A stretch of DNA of 64,000 bases from Devosia sp. (lineage in GTDB: Bacteria > Pseudomonadota > Alphaproteobacteria > Rhizobiales > Devosiaceae): positions 1 to 64,000 of the forward strand of contig NZ_JAQGJV010000015.1 of NCBI RefSeq assembly GCF_028290435.1, written 5' to 3'. Positions 41,238 to 49,946 of the stretch are shown here, in pieces; position 1 is the stretch's first letter; each line of letters starts with the position of its first letter. A program made the translations under genes and the position numbers. Below the pieces are notes generated by a model. It was not told where the DNA came from, ran no database searches, and saw only the letters and a list, made by a program, of their open reading frames with translations.

Positions 41238-41738
41238 ATGGATCAGCAAGATACTCAGACACTGGATTGCAAACCCACGAGCGGCATCGCCGACGTGGCG
41301 CCGATCAGCAAACTGATTTTCTCGGTGACCAAGCAGATGCGCCGGGTTTTCGAGCAGCAGGCGCGGTTGCAGGACATGACGCTGCCGCAGTGGCGGGCGC
41401 TGGGGCAATTGGTGCAATCGAACGGGCTCTCGCAGGCGGCTCTGTCCGCGCTGATCGAGACCGATCAGATGACCACCAGCAAGATATTGCGACTGCTGGA
41501 GACGCGCGGGCTGATCGAGCGGCTGCCGGACCCGGCCGATAGCCGGGCCAAGATCGTGCGGGCGACGCCGCCGGTTACGGCCATGGTTGAGGCGATGAAG
41601 GCTGTGGCGGGCGAGCTGCACGAGACGATGCTCGAAGGCATTTCGGAGGCGGACAGGCAAGTTTTGGTCCGCTCCCTCAACAAGATTTTCGACAATTTGA
41701 CCAGTCAGAGCGACCGGCAAAAGGACGCAGACAAATGA
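41238..41738 (+). CDS. MarR family transcriptional regulator
   Basis: LPQWRALGQLVQSNGLSQAALSALIETDQMTTSKILRLLETRGLIERLPDPADSRAKIV. Confidence 0.95.
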   Translation: MDQQDTQTLDCKPTSGIADVAPISKLIFSVTKQMRRVFEQQARLQDMTLPQWRALGQLVQSNGLSQAALSALIETDQMTTSKILRLLETRGLIERLPDPADSRAKIVRATPPVTAMVEAMKAVAGELHETMLEGISEADRQVLVRSLNKIFDNLTSQSDRQKDADK

Positions 41739-42877
41739 ACGCTCCCATGAAGAAGAATGCCGAAGCCGATGCCACGCCGGTGGCTGCCCCAAAGCCCGTA
41801 ACGGCAGTGCCGCCGGCGCCGGAAGCGGTGGAGGCTGTCGCCCCGCCCAAGAAGAAGGGCAGGCTTCGCCGCAATCTGCTGATGTTCGGCCTGCCGCTGG
41901 TGCTGGCCGGGGGCGGCGCGTATTTTTACCTGAATGGCGGGCGTTTCGTGGACACCGACAACGCCTATGTGCAGCAGGTCAAGGTGTCGCTGTCGGCCGA
42001 CGTCGCCGGGCGCGTAACCGAAGTGGACGTGGCGGAGAATCAGGAGGTCGCGGCCGGCGACGTGCTGTTCAAGATCGATCCCGAACCCTATCGCATCGCC
42101 ATGGACCAGGCCGAAGCGGCGCTGGCATCGGCGCGCGTCAATGTCGAGCAATTGCGCGTGGCCTATGGCACTGCGCAGGCTAAGCTGACGGCAGCGCAGC
42201 GGACGCTCGATCTGCGGCAGGGTGAGTTCGATCGCCAGCAGACTTCGGTCAATACGGGCGTGTCGGCGACGGCGAGCCTGGATGCCGTGAAGCTGTCGCT
42301 GCAGGACGCCAAGTCCGATGTGGCGCTGGCGGAGCAAGACCTGGCGGGCACGGTGGCGGCACTGGCCGGCGATCCAAATATCCAGACTGATATGCACCCT
42401 GCGGTGCGGACTGCTATCGCAGCGCGCGAAAGCGCGGCGCGCGACCTGGCCAAGACCACGGTCGTCGCTCCGGCGGCTGGCGTGATCAGCCAGATGGCCA
42501 GCCTCAATATCGGGCAATTCGTTTCCACCGGCACGACGATCGCCAGCCTGATCAAATCGACCGACACCTGGATCGAAGCCAACTTCAAGGAAACCCAACT
42601 GGATGGCCTGAAGCTTGGCCAGCCGGTCGAAGTGAGTGTTGATGCCTATCCGGGGCTGAAGCTGCATGGCGCGGTGGACAGCATCGGGGCGGCGACGGGG
42701 TCGCAGTTCGCGCTGATCCCGGCGCAGAATGCCACGGGCAACTGGGTTAAGGTGACCCAACGCATCACGGTGCGGGTCAAGCTGGACGACCAGAAGGACG
42801 CCGATCTGCTGCGCGCCGGCATGAGCGCCGTCGTGGCGGTCGATACGGGCAAAACCGTGCTGGACAAGCTGCTCTAA
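41735..42877 (+). CDS. HlyD/EmrA-family membrane fusion protein
   Basis: RFVDTDNAYVQQVKVSLSADVAGRVTEVDVAENQEV. Confidence 0.95.
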   Translation: MNAPMKKNAEADATPVAAPKPVTAVPPAPEAVEAVAPPKKKGRLRRNLLMFGLPLVLAGGGAYFYLNGGRFVDTDNAYVQQVKVSLSADVAGRVTEVDVAENQEVAAGDVLFKIDPEPYRIAMDQAEAALASARVNVEQLRVAYGTAQAKLTAAQRTLDLRQGEFDRQQTSVNTGVSATASLDAVKLSLQDAKSDVALAEQDLAGTVAALAGDPNIQTDMHPAVRTAIAARESAARDLAKTTVVAPAAGVISQMASLNIGQFVSTGTTIASLIKSTDTWIEANFKETQLDGLKLGQPVEVSVDAYPGLKLHGAVDSIGAATGSQFALIPAQNATGNWVKVTQRITVRVKLDDQKDADLLRAGMSAVVAVDTGKTVLDKLL

Positions 42878-42906
42878 AGCTCAAAGCGCCTTAATTCCTG
42901 ATGATT

Positions 42907-42930
42907 GCGCCGGCCCGTGTGGGCCGGTGC
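42907..42930 (+). promoter_or_regulatory. Intergenic hairpin between emrA-like and emrB-like genes
   Basis: GCGCCGGCCC-GTGT-GGGCCGGTGC, no U-run. Confidence 0.5.
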
Positions 42931-42975
42931 TTGATTTTGCACGTGCTCTGAAACAGAGCGGAAAGCCGCATAAAA

Positions 42976-44517
42976 ATGGCGCAACAGATACCCGACTCGC
43001 TGCCCACAGTGGTGGTGAAGAACAAGGGCTTGCTGACGGCCGCGATCATGGTTGCGGTCATCATGCAGGTGCTCGACACCACGATCGCCAATGTGGCGCT
43101 GCCGCATATGCGCGCCAGCCTGGGTGCGTCCCAGGATGAGATCAACTGGGTGTTGACGTCCTACATCGTGGCGGCAGCCATCGCCACGCCGCTGACCGGC
43201 TGGGTTTCCGACCGGCTGGGCCGGCGCAACCTGCTGCTGATCGCCATTGTGGGCTTTACCGGCGCCTCGTTGCTGTGTGGCGTCGCCAGCAACCTCGTGC
43301 AGATGGTGCTGTTCAGGGTGGTTCAGGGCGTCTGTGGCGCGTTCCTCGTGCCGCTGGCGCAGGCGACGATGATGGATATCAATCCGCGCGAAAAGCTGGG
43401 CCAGTCGATGGCGCTGTTCGGCGCCGGCATCATGTTCGGGCCGATCATCGGGCCGACTCTGGGTGGTTGGCTGACCGAGACGTTCAACTGGCGCGCGGTG
43501 TTTCTGGTGAACCTGCCGGTCGGCGCGCTGGCGTTCTTCATGCTGTTCGGGCTGATGCCCAATACCGTGATCAAGATCCGGCGCTTCGATTTCTTCGGCT
43601 TCGGCATGCTGGCGCTGGCCGTGGCTTCGACGCAGATGCTGCTCGATCGCGGGCAGGGCGTCGACTGGTTCAACTCGATCGAAATCTGGACCTATCTGCT
43701 GCTGGCCATCTCGGGGTTGTGGGTGTTCGTCACCCACTGCATGACGGCCGAGAACCCGTTTATCGACCTGGCGATGTTCAAGGATCGGAACCTCGTCATG
43801 GGTCTGATCCTGATCTTTGCCACGGGCATCACGCTGTTCTCGGGCCTGGCGCTATTGCCGCCGATGCTGCAGAACCTGATGGGATTCCCGGTGATCGAAA
43901 CCGGTATCCTGATGGGGCCGCGCGGTATTGGCACCATGGTGTCGATGATCGTGGTGGGCCGGCTAGTGGCCAAGGTCGATCCGCGCATCCTGATCATCGG
44001 CGGTACTCTGCTGATGGGGTATTCGCTCTACATGATGACCCAGTTCGACATTGTCATGGGCAGCGGACCGATCCTGATATCAGGGCTGATCCAAGGCGTG
44101 GGGATGGGCTTTGTGTTCGTGCCGCTAAACTCGCTGGCGTTTGCCACTATCGGGGCCAAGTACCGCGTCGATGCGACGGCGATGTTTAGCCTGGTTCGTA
44201 ACGTGGGGCAGGGCGTCGGCATCTCGATCGTCACGACCGTATTGGCGCAGATGCAGATGGTGAACTACAGCGAGCTGACGGCGCGAATTACGCTGGATTC
44301 AGCACCGCTGCGGGACTTTGCGGCGGCTCATGGCGGGTTCGGCAATGTCGTCGGCACGCTCAACGGCATGATCAGCCAGCAGGCCGCGATGCTGGGCTTC
44401 CTCGACGATTTCAAGCTGATGATGATCGTGACGCTGGTGTCGATGCCGATCGTGTTCCTGTTGCGACCTGCGAAGGGTCCGGTGAAGGTTGATCCGGCCC
44501 ATGCGATGGCCGACTAG
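42976..44517 (+). CDS. MFS multidrug transporter, EmrB/DHA2 family
   Basis: 14-TM; VLDTTIANVALPHMRASLGASQDEINWVLTSYIVA. Confidence 0.95.
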   Translation: MAQQIPDSLPTVVVKNKGLLTAAIMVAVIMQVLDTTIANVALPHMRASLGASQDEINWVLTSYIVAAAIATPLTGWVSDRLGRRNLLLIAIVGFTGASLLCGVASNLVQMVLFRVVQGVCGAFLVPLAQATMMDINPREKLGQSMALFGAGIMFGPIIGPTLGGWLTETFNWRAVFLVNLPVGALAFFMLFGLMPNTVIKIRRFDFFGFGMLALAVASTQMLLDRGQGVDWFNSIEIWTYLLLAISGLWVFVTHCMTAENPFIDLAMFKDRNLVMGLILIFATGITLFSGLALLPPMLQNLMGFPVIETGILMGPRGIGTMVSMIVVGRLVAKVDPRILIIGGTLLMGYSLYMMTQFDIVMGSGPILISGLIQGVGMGFVFVPLNSLAFATIGAKYRVDATAMFSLVRNVGQGVGISIVTTVLAQMQMVNYSELTARITLDSAPLRDFAAAHGGFGNVVGTLNGMISQQAAMLGFLDDFKLMMIVTLVSMPIVFLLRPAKGPVKVDPAHAMAD

Positions 44518-44523
44518 ACAAAG

Positions 44524-44555
44524 AAAAAGGCCGCCCCGAAGGGCGGCCTTTTGTT
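44524..44555. terminator. Bidirectional terminator
   Basis: AAAAAGGCCGCCC-CGAA-GGGCGGCCTTTT. Confidence 0.9.
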
Positions 44556-44559
44556 TGGC

Positions 44560-44802
44560 TTATGGCGCGGCTGGCGCCGGGGCCATTGTATCGGCCGGTG
44601 CGGGGGCCATCGTATCGGCGGGAGCCGGAGTGGTGGTTGCCGGAGCTGGCGTTGCTGGCGCCGGAGTGGCTGGTGCCGGGGTGGTAACAGGCGCCGTGGT
44701 TTCGGCTGCCGGGGGCGTTGCATTCTTCGGTGCGTCGCCGCCACAAGCGGCCAGGGTCAGGGCAAGCGCGAAAGCAGCCGGAACGAGCAGGAATTTGGAC
44801 AT
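44560..44802 (-). CDS. Small Ala/Pro/Thr-repeat lipoprotein
   Basis: Signal peptide with lipobox LAAC; APATPAPATPAPAT and ADTMAPAP repeats. Confidence 0.7.
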   Translation of the reverse strand: MSKFLLVPAAFALALTLAACGGDAPKNATPPAAETTAPVTTPAPATPAPATPAPATTTPAPADTMAPAPADTMAPAPAAP

Positions 44803-45054
44803 TAGTCACCTTATGATTTGCTTTTGAATTTGTGTTCAAGCGCACGTGAACGTCGTGGCCTAATAAGGCAAAGATGCGACCATAATGGCGCCAGGTGCTG
44901 AATCGTTGCATAGCCGGACAAGATTGTTCCGAGCCACAGGGCGCGCGGGCCAATAATCGCCGGGCGGCTGACGCCGGAAAACCGGCAGGCGTTTTTGCCG
45001 ATTCTTGGCGGTTGCAGTGGGTTGCGGCGAATTGCCTGCCCTTTACCTTGATGT

Positions 45055-45423
45055 TCAGTCCGGCGCGCGCGTAGTGAGCGGGCGTTGTTGGGCCAAGGCT
45101 GTGGGCGCTTTAGAGCGCCAGGCGTCTTCCAGCCGCAGCGATAGTTCCTCGTCGGCGATGACGTCGAGACGGACCAGCACCGCTGGCCAGCCGACATAGT
45201 GGTCGGTTTCGAAATAGATCTCGGGGGAAATTTCCATCAGCAGCGTCTTCTGTTCCGCGGGGCAAAGCAGCACCAGCGTCTGCGCGTCCTTGAGGCGGCA
45301 GAACGACTTGCTGGCGACCTTGAGAGCAGGAGTGCCATAGCTGGTGGAGCGCGCCAGGCCGGGCAGGCCGCGGGCCTCGGCCAGGGCGACGATGCGGTTG
45401 AAGGCGGCGTCAAGATCGGTCAT
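45055..45423 (-). CDS. MmcQ/YjbR family protein
   Basis: STSYGTPALKVASKSFCRLKD...EIYFETDHYVGWPAVLVRL. Confidence 0.88.
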   Translation of the reverse strand: MTDLDAAFNRIVALAEARGLPGLARSTSYGTPALKVASKSFCRLKDAQTLVLLCPAEQKTLLMEISPEIYFETDHYVGWPAVLVRLDVIADEELSLRLEDAWRSKAPTALAQQRPLTTRAPD

Positions 45424-45594
45424 GCGATCAACTCCTTCTGCTGCGGCCACAATGCGCCGGCCGCGCCTTAAGATGCGACCTGTAAAAAATGATCGTGCGC
45501 GGACGGAAAGGCGCTGCCTGAGTCTGGCGCATCGGAACAGCATTGGCTATGGCTTGGAATGCCCCTGAAACCTGCGACACGCAAAGGGCTCCCA

Positions 45595-47010
45595 ATGAGC
45601 ACAGAGCCAGATACTGCACCCGGAACCGAGACCGGGATCAATGCCAATATGCTTCGCGACAGCGAAGACCGCATCAGTGCGACCTGGCTATGGAATTTAC
45701 GCGAGGCGCTAGCCGAGGGCGAGGTCGAGGACGTCGTCGCGCTGATGGAGCCACTGCATGCCGCCGATACCGGCGACGTGCTGGAATCGCTGGATCACGA
45801 CGAGCGGCTGGCTCTGGTGCTGACGCTCGGCGACCGTTTCGATTATTCGGCGCTGACCGAGATCGACGAGAGCGTGCGCGTCGAACTGATGGAGGCATTG
45901 CCCAATGCCGACATCGCGCGCGGCGTGTCGGGCCTCGACAATGACGACGCCGTCTTCATTCTCGAAGATCTTGAGCACAAGGACCGCGAAGAGGTCCTGT
46001 CCAAGCTGCCGACTTTCGAGCGGCTGAGCCTCAAGCGCAGCCTGGACTTTCCCGAGGAATCCGCCGGGCGGCGGATGCAGACCGATTTCATCGCCATTCC
46101 GCCATTCTGGACGGTGGGGCAGACCATCGACTATCTGCGCAGCGAGCAGGACCTGCCGGACGAATTCTACCAGATCTACGTGGTGGATGCGGGCTACCAG
46201 GTGCAGGGCACTATCCCGCTGGATAAATTCCTGCGCTCGAACCGCGAGACGCGGATCGAAGACATCATGAATACCCAGGTGATCCTGGTGGATGCCAGCG
46301 AAGACCAGGAAGAAGCCGCGCGCGATTTCGAGCGCTACGATCTGGTCGAAGTGGGCGTGGTGGACGAAAGCCGGCGGCTGGTCGGCGTGCTGACCATCGA
46401 CGACATGGTCGACGTTATCCACGAAGAAGCCGACGAGGACATGAAACTGCTCGGCGGCGTCGGCGACGAAGATACCTCCGACAACACCTTGGACACCGTG
46501 CGCAGCCGATCGCCCTGGCTGGTGGTCAACCTGATCACGGCGGTGCTGACCTCGCTGTTGATCGGGCTGTTCGATGCCACGCTGGAGCAGATGGTGGCGC
46601 TAGCGGTGCTGATGCCGATCGTGGCCTCGATGGGCGGCAATGCGGGCACGCAGACCATGACGGTGACGGTGCGGGCGCTGGCGATGCGCGAACTGGACGG
46701 TCGCAGGCTGCGCCGGCTGATCACGCGCGAAATGGTCGTTGGGGTGGTCAATGGCGTGATCTTCGCCATCCTGATCGGGCTGGTGACGGCAATTCGCTTC
46801 GGCAATGTGCAATTGGGCATCGTCATCGGGCTGGCGATGGTCATCAACATGATCGTGGCCGGAACGGCGGGGATTCTGATCCCGGTAGCGCTGGACAAGG
46901 CCAAAGCCGATCCGGCGGTGTCCTCCTCGGTATTCGTGACCACGATCACCGACATGGTCGGGTTTTTTGCGTTCCTCGGCATTGCGGGGCTGTGGTTCCA
47001 CCTGTTCTGA
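45595..47010 (+). CDS. mgtE: Magnesium transporter MgtE
   Basis: MgtE N domain, CBS pair, C-terminal TM (MPIVASMGGNAGTQTMTVTVRALA). Confidence 0.96.
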   Translation: MSTEPDTAPGTETGINANMLRDSEDRISATWLWNLREALAEGEVEDVVALMEPLHAADTGDVLESLDHDERLALVLTLGDRFDYSALTEIDESVRVELMEALPNADIARGVSGLDNDDAVFILEDLEHKDREEVLSKLPTFERLSLKRSLDFPEESAGRRMQTDFIAIPPFWTVGQTIDYLRSEQDLPDEFYQIYVVDAGYQVQGTIPLDKFLRSNRETRIEDIMNTQVILVDASEDQEEAARDFERYDLVEVGVVDESRRLVGVLTIDDMVDVIHEEADEDMKLLGGVGDEDTSDNTLDTVRSRSPWLVVNLITAVLTSLLIGLFDATLEQMVALAVLMPIVASMGGNAGTQTMTVTVRALAMRELDGRRLRRLITREMVVGVVNGVIFAILIGLVTAIRFGNVQLGIVIGLAMVINMIVAGTAGILIPVALDKAKADPAVSSSVFVTTITDMVGFFAFLGIAGLWFHLF

Positions 47011-47283
47011 GCCTCTGGTGATTCTGCGAGGCTGGGGACAAGTGGCAGGACCAAGGCGTTTTTTTGGCGGCGATTTGTTCGCCTGACTGGCGGCAAACTG
47101 TCATTAAACCTTTACAGACTGTGATGTCGGACGGTTAAGGAAATCTTCCGCAACGCTGTGGAGTGTGGCAACTCTGCCGCTTGCCAAGAGTTTATGTCGC
47201 AGTTAACGCTTTATGACCGGGTGCTGCTAGGGGGGTCACACCACTGGCAGTTCGCGGGGGATGAGGCTGACAAGGAGCGGCAT

Positions 47284-47385
47284 ATGCGAAGTCAACCAAA
47301 GGCCAATATCTGGCGGGCTGCAACCTGGACACTGGTTTGCCTGCTTTCAATGGGACTGGTTTTTTCCGTCGTCGCCGGGGTTTAG
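47284..47385 (+). CDS. Candidate 33-aa single-TM microprotein
   Basis: AAGGAG SD 7 nt before ATG; MRSQPKANIWRAATWTLVCLLSMGLVFSVVAGV. Confidence 0.5.
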   Translation: MRSQPKANIWRAATWTLVCLLSMGLVFSVVAGV

Positions 47386-47414
47386 GACCCCACTTATTAG
47401 CGAAACGAACAAGG

Positions 47415-47441
47415 AAGGGCGCCCAGCCACGGGGCGCCCTT
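47415..47441 (+). terminator. Hairpin/terminator after the microprotein ORF
   Basis: AAGGGCGCCC-AGCCACG-GGGCGCCCTT. Confidence 0.75.
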
Positions 47442-47464
47442 CTGCTCGTCTAGGAGACAAATCC

Positions 47465-48142
47465 ATGAAGCTGCTCATCGGCAATCGCAATTATTCCACC
47501 TGGTCGCTGCGGCCGTGGCTGGTGCTGGCACATTTCGGCATTCCGTTTGAGGACGAAGTGCTGATGCTGTCTGGCGAGGGGTGGCGCGAGACGCTGGCGA
47601 AGCGGTCGCCGACCGGCAAGGTGCCGGTGCTGATCGATGGCGAGTTGGTGGTGCCCGAAACCATCGCCATCATCGAGTATCTGGCCGACCGGTTTCCCGA
47701 CAAGGCGATCTGGCCCGCAGATATCCAGCAGCGGGCCATGGCGCGGGCGGTAAGCGCCGAAATGCATTCCAGCTTCATGGGCCTGCGTGGCCATGCGCCG
47801 ATGAATTTGCGGGCCTCGCATGTGGGCAAGGTTTCGCCGGAGTCGGTGGCCAAGGACATGCACAGGCTGGAAACGCTGTGGGGCGAGCTACTGGCCAAGT
47901 CGGGTGGGCCGTTCCTGTTTGGCGAATTTACGGCGGCGGACGCGATGTTCGCGCCGGTGGCGACGCGAATCCGCACGTACGGGCTTGCGGTGTCGGATTG
48001 TGCGGGCGCCTATGTCGAGGCGATCTACAGCCTGCCGGCCTTCCAGCAATGGCTGGGGCTGGCGCTGCATGAGCCGTGGATCGTCGACGACGACGAGATC
48101 GACGTCATTCAGGGCCGCGTGGCGCGGGGCGTGCTGGCATGA
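47465..48142 (+). CDS. Glutathione S-transferase family protein
   Basis: MKLLIGNRNYSTWSLRPWLVLAHFGIPFED; SPTGKVPVLIDGELVVPETIAIIEYL. Confidence 0.93.
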   Translation: MKLLIGNRNYSTWSLRPWLVLAHFGIPFEDEVLMLSGEGWRETLAKRSPTGKVPVLIDGELVVPETIAIIEYLADRFPDKAIWPADIQQRAMARAVSAEMHSSFMGLRGHAPMNLRASHVGKVSPESVAKDMHRLETLWGELLAKSGGPFLFGEFTAADAMFAPVATRIRTYGLAVSDCAGAYVEAIYSLPAFQQWLGLALHEPWIVDDDEIDVIQGRVARGVLA

Positions 48143-48564
48143 TCCATATGGTGAAGTTATGCGTCGGCGTATCCAGCATCGAGGAGCTGGAGAGCTATCG
48201 CAATGAGCGGGCGCATTGGTGGGACGCCGATTATGGCGAGGACGTGCATGTACACCGCACCCGGATGATGCCCAAGCGCGCCGCCGAGATGGAGGGGAAA
48301 TCTTCGATCTATTGGGTGATTGCCGGCGTGATCGGGGTGCGGCAGCCGATCTTGCGGCTGGCTCAATACACCGACGGCGAGGGCAAGAATTACTGCGACA
48401 TCATTATGAGCCCCGACATGGTGCGGACGGTGCCGTATCCGAAGCGGCCGGTCCAGGGCTGGCGCTACCTGCCGCCAGCCGATGCGCCGCCGGACCTGGC
48501 GGCGAACGGCAATGAAGGGGCGGAAGAGATTGCGCGGGACTTGGCTCGGCTGGGGCTGATTTAG
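48139..48564 (+). CDS. DUF1489 family protein
   Basis: MIHMVKLCVGVSSIEELESYRNERAHWWDADYGEDVHVHRTRMMPKRA; overlaps GST stop by 4 nt. Confidence 0.8.
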   Translation: MIHMVKLCVGVSSIEELESYRNERAHWWDADYGEDVHVHRTRMMPKRAAEMEGKSSIYWVIAGVIGVRQPILRLAQYTDGEGKNYCDIIMSPDMVRTVPYPKRPVQGWRYLPPADAPPDLAANGNEGAEEIARDLARLGLI

Positions 48565-48705
48565 GACCCGTCGCCAGTCAGCTGATGCCGGTCTGCAAAT
48601 GCCGGTTCTCTGCGCTTCCGGTCCTCACGTACCGACGTACGCTCCGGTCCGGTTCTCGAGAACCAACATTTTCGACTCGGCCTGAGCTGACTGGCAACGG
48701 GTCCT
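48563..48705. repeat. Covarying palindromic element family A, copy A3
   Basis: AGGACCCGTCGCCAGTCAGCT (48563-48583)/AGCTGACTGGCAACGGGTCCT (48685-48705), one mismatch; GGTTCTC/GAGAACC; hairpin CGTAC-CGAC-GTACG. Confidence 0.92.
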
Positions 48706-48862
48706 GCGGTCGCAGCTCCTTCTCGCCAAGCGGCGCGAAGGGGCCGTGGTCAAGGCCGATATTTGATCGTTGCCCCGCCTTCGCGGGGATGATGTTAAGG
48801 CGCTGTTAACCATAACGGCCTTGTCTGCAAGGCAAGGAATATTCCGTGATTTGGGGATAGCG

Positions 48863-49723
48863 ATGGGGCGTCAAGGCGCGCATGTCATTGTGGTGGGAAA
48901 CGAAAAAGGCGGGTCGGGCAAGTCGACCACCGCGTTCCATCTGGCCATTTATCTGAGCTATCAGGGGCACCGGGTCGCTACGATCGACGCGGACAGCCGG
49001 CAGCAGACCTTCACCCACTATGTGCGCAACCGGCGCAGTTGGGCCAAGGAAAAAGGGCTGGCGGTGCCGACGCCGCGGCATTTCCACCTGCCATCGGCCT
49101 GGGGCGACTCGGTCAAGGAAAACCAGAAGGCCGAATTCGACGTATTCCGCCGTTCAGTGACCGAGGTCGAGGACAATGTCGATTTCCTCGTCATCGATAC
49201 GCCAGGCTTCGACACCAATCTGACGCGGCTGGCGCATTGCATGGCCGATACGCTGCTGACCCCGGTCAATGATAGCCTGATCGACCTCAACGTGCTGGCG
49301 CGGATCGATCCGAGCGGGGACGGTCCGGTCGAAGCCAGCCATTATTCGCGGCTGGTGCAGCGCGCTCGCGCGGAGCGGCTGGCGATGGATGGCAAGACCA
49401 TCGACTGGGTGCTGGTGCGTAATCGCATTTCCATGCTGGCCTCGCGCAATGCCAAGCAGGTGCATGCGACGATGGAGCGGATCGCAGAGCGGTTCGGCTG
49501 CCGGGTTGCCGATGGCATTGCCGAGCGGATGATTTTCCGCTCGCTGTTTGCCACGGGGATGACGGTGTTCGATCCGCTGGATGGCGATCTGATGGGCGGG
49601 CCGTCCTCGGTGTCCCATATCACGGCGCGCAACGAGTATCGCGACCTGGTGGCGGCGATGCACCTGCCGATCATCAAGCCCAAGGCGGACCTGCCGGCCG
49701 AGCCGATGCTTCTATCCGCATAA
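48863..49723 (+). CDS. mipZ: Division-plane positioning ATPase MipZ (ParA superfamily), copy 1
   Basis: HVIVVGNEKGGSGKSTTAFHLAIYL; FLVIDTPGFDTNLTRLAHCMADTLLTPVNDSLIDLNVL. Confidence 0.92.
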   Translation: MGRQGAHVIVVGNEKGGSGKSTTAFHLAIYLSYQGHRVATIDADSRQQTFTHYVRNRRSWAKEKGLAVPTPRHFHLPSAWGDSVKENQKAEFDVFRRSVTEVEDNVDFLVIDTPGFDTNLTRLAHCMADTLLTPVNDSLIDLNVLARIDPSGDGPVEASHYSRLVQRARAERLAMDGKTIDWVLVRNRISMLASRNAKQVHATMERIAERFGCRVADGIAERMIFRSLFATGMTVFDPLDGDLMGGPSSVSHITARNEYRDLVAAMHLPIIKPKADLPAEPMLLSA

Positions 49724-49730
49724 GTCCCTG

Positions 49731-49874
49731 AGAGACCGTTTGGAAACTCTACTTTGGCGGCCATCTGCCGCGATTTTCTCCGCTTCCGGTGCTCACGTAC
49801 CAAACGTACGCTGCGCTCCGGTTCTCGAAAACCACGGCAGCTGACTCACCAAAGCGAGTTTTCAAACAGCCTCT
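49731..49874. repeat. Covarying palindromic element family A, copy A4
   Basis: AGAGACCGTTTGGAAACTC/GAGTTTTCAAACAGCCTCT; CTGCCGCGATTTTC/GAAAACCACGGCAG; hairpin CGTAC-CAAAC-GTACG. Confidence 0.9.
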
Positions 49875-49946
49875 AAGCGGTTTGCCGCCCCTTGTATGCG
49901 ACGGGGGAAGCGGCAACACTCCGCGCCGAGTGATTTGGGGTGTCGG

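Noticed and set aside
48773-48797. CCCCGCCTTCGCGGGG hairpin upstream of mipZ
   Set aside because: Very common proteobacterial short hairpin repeat; not distinctive by itself
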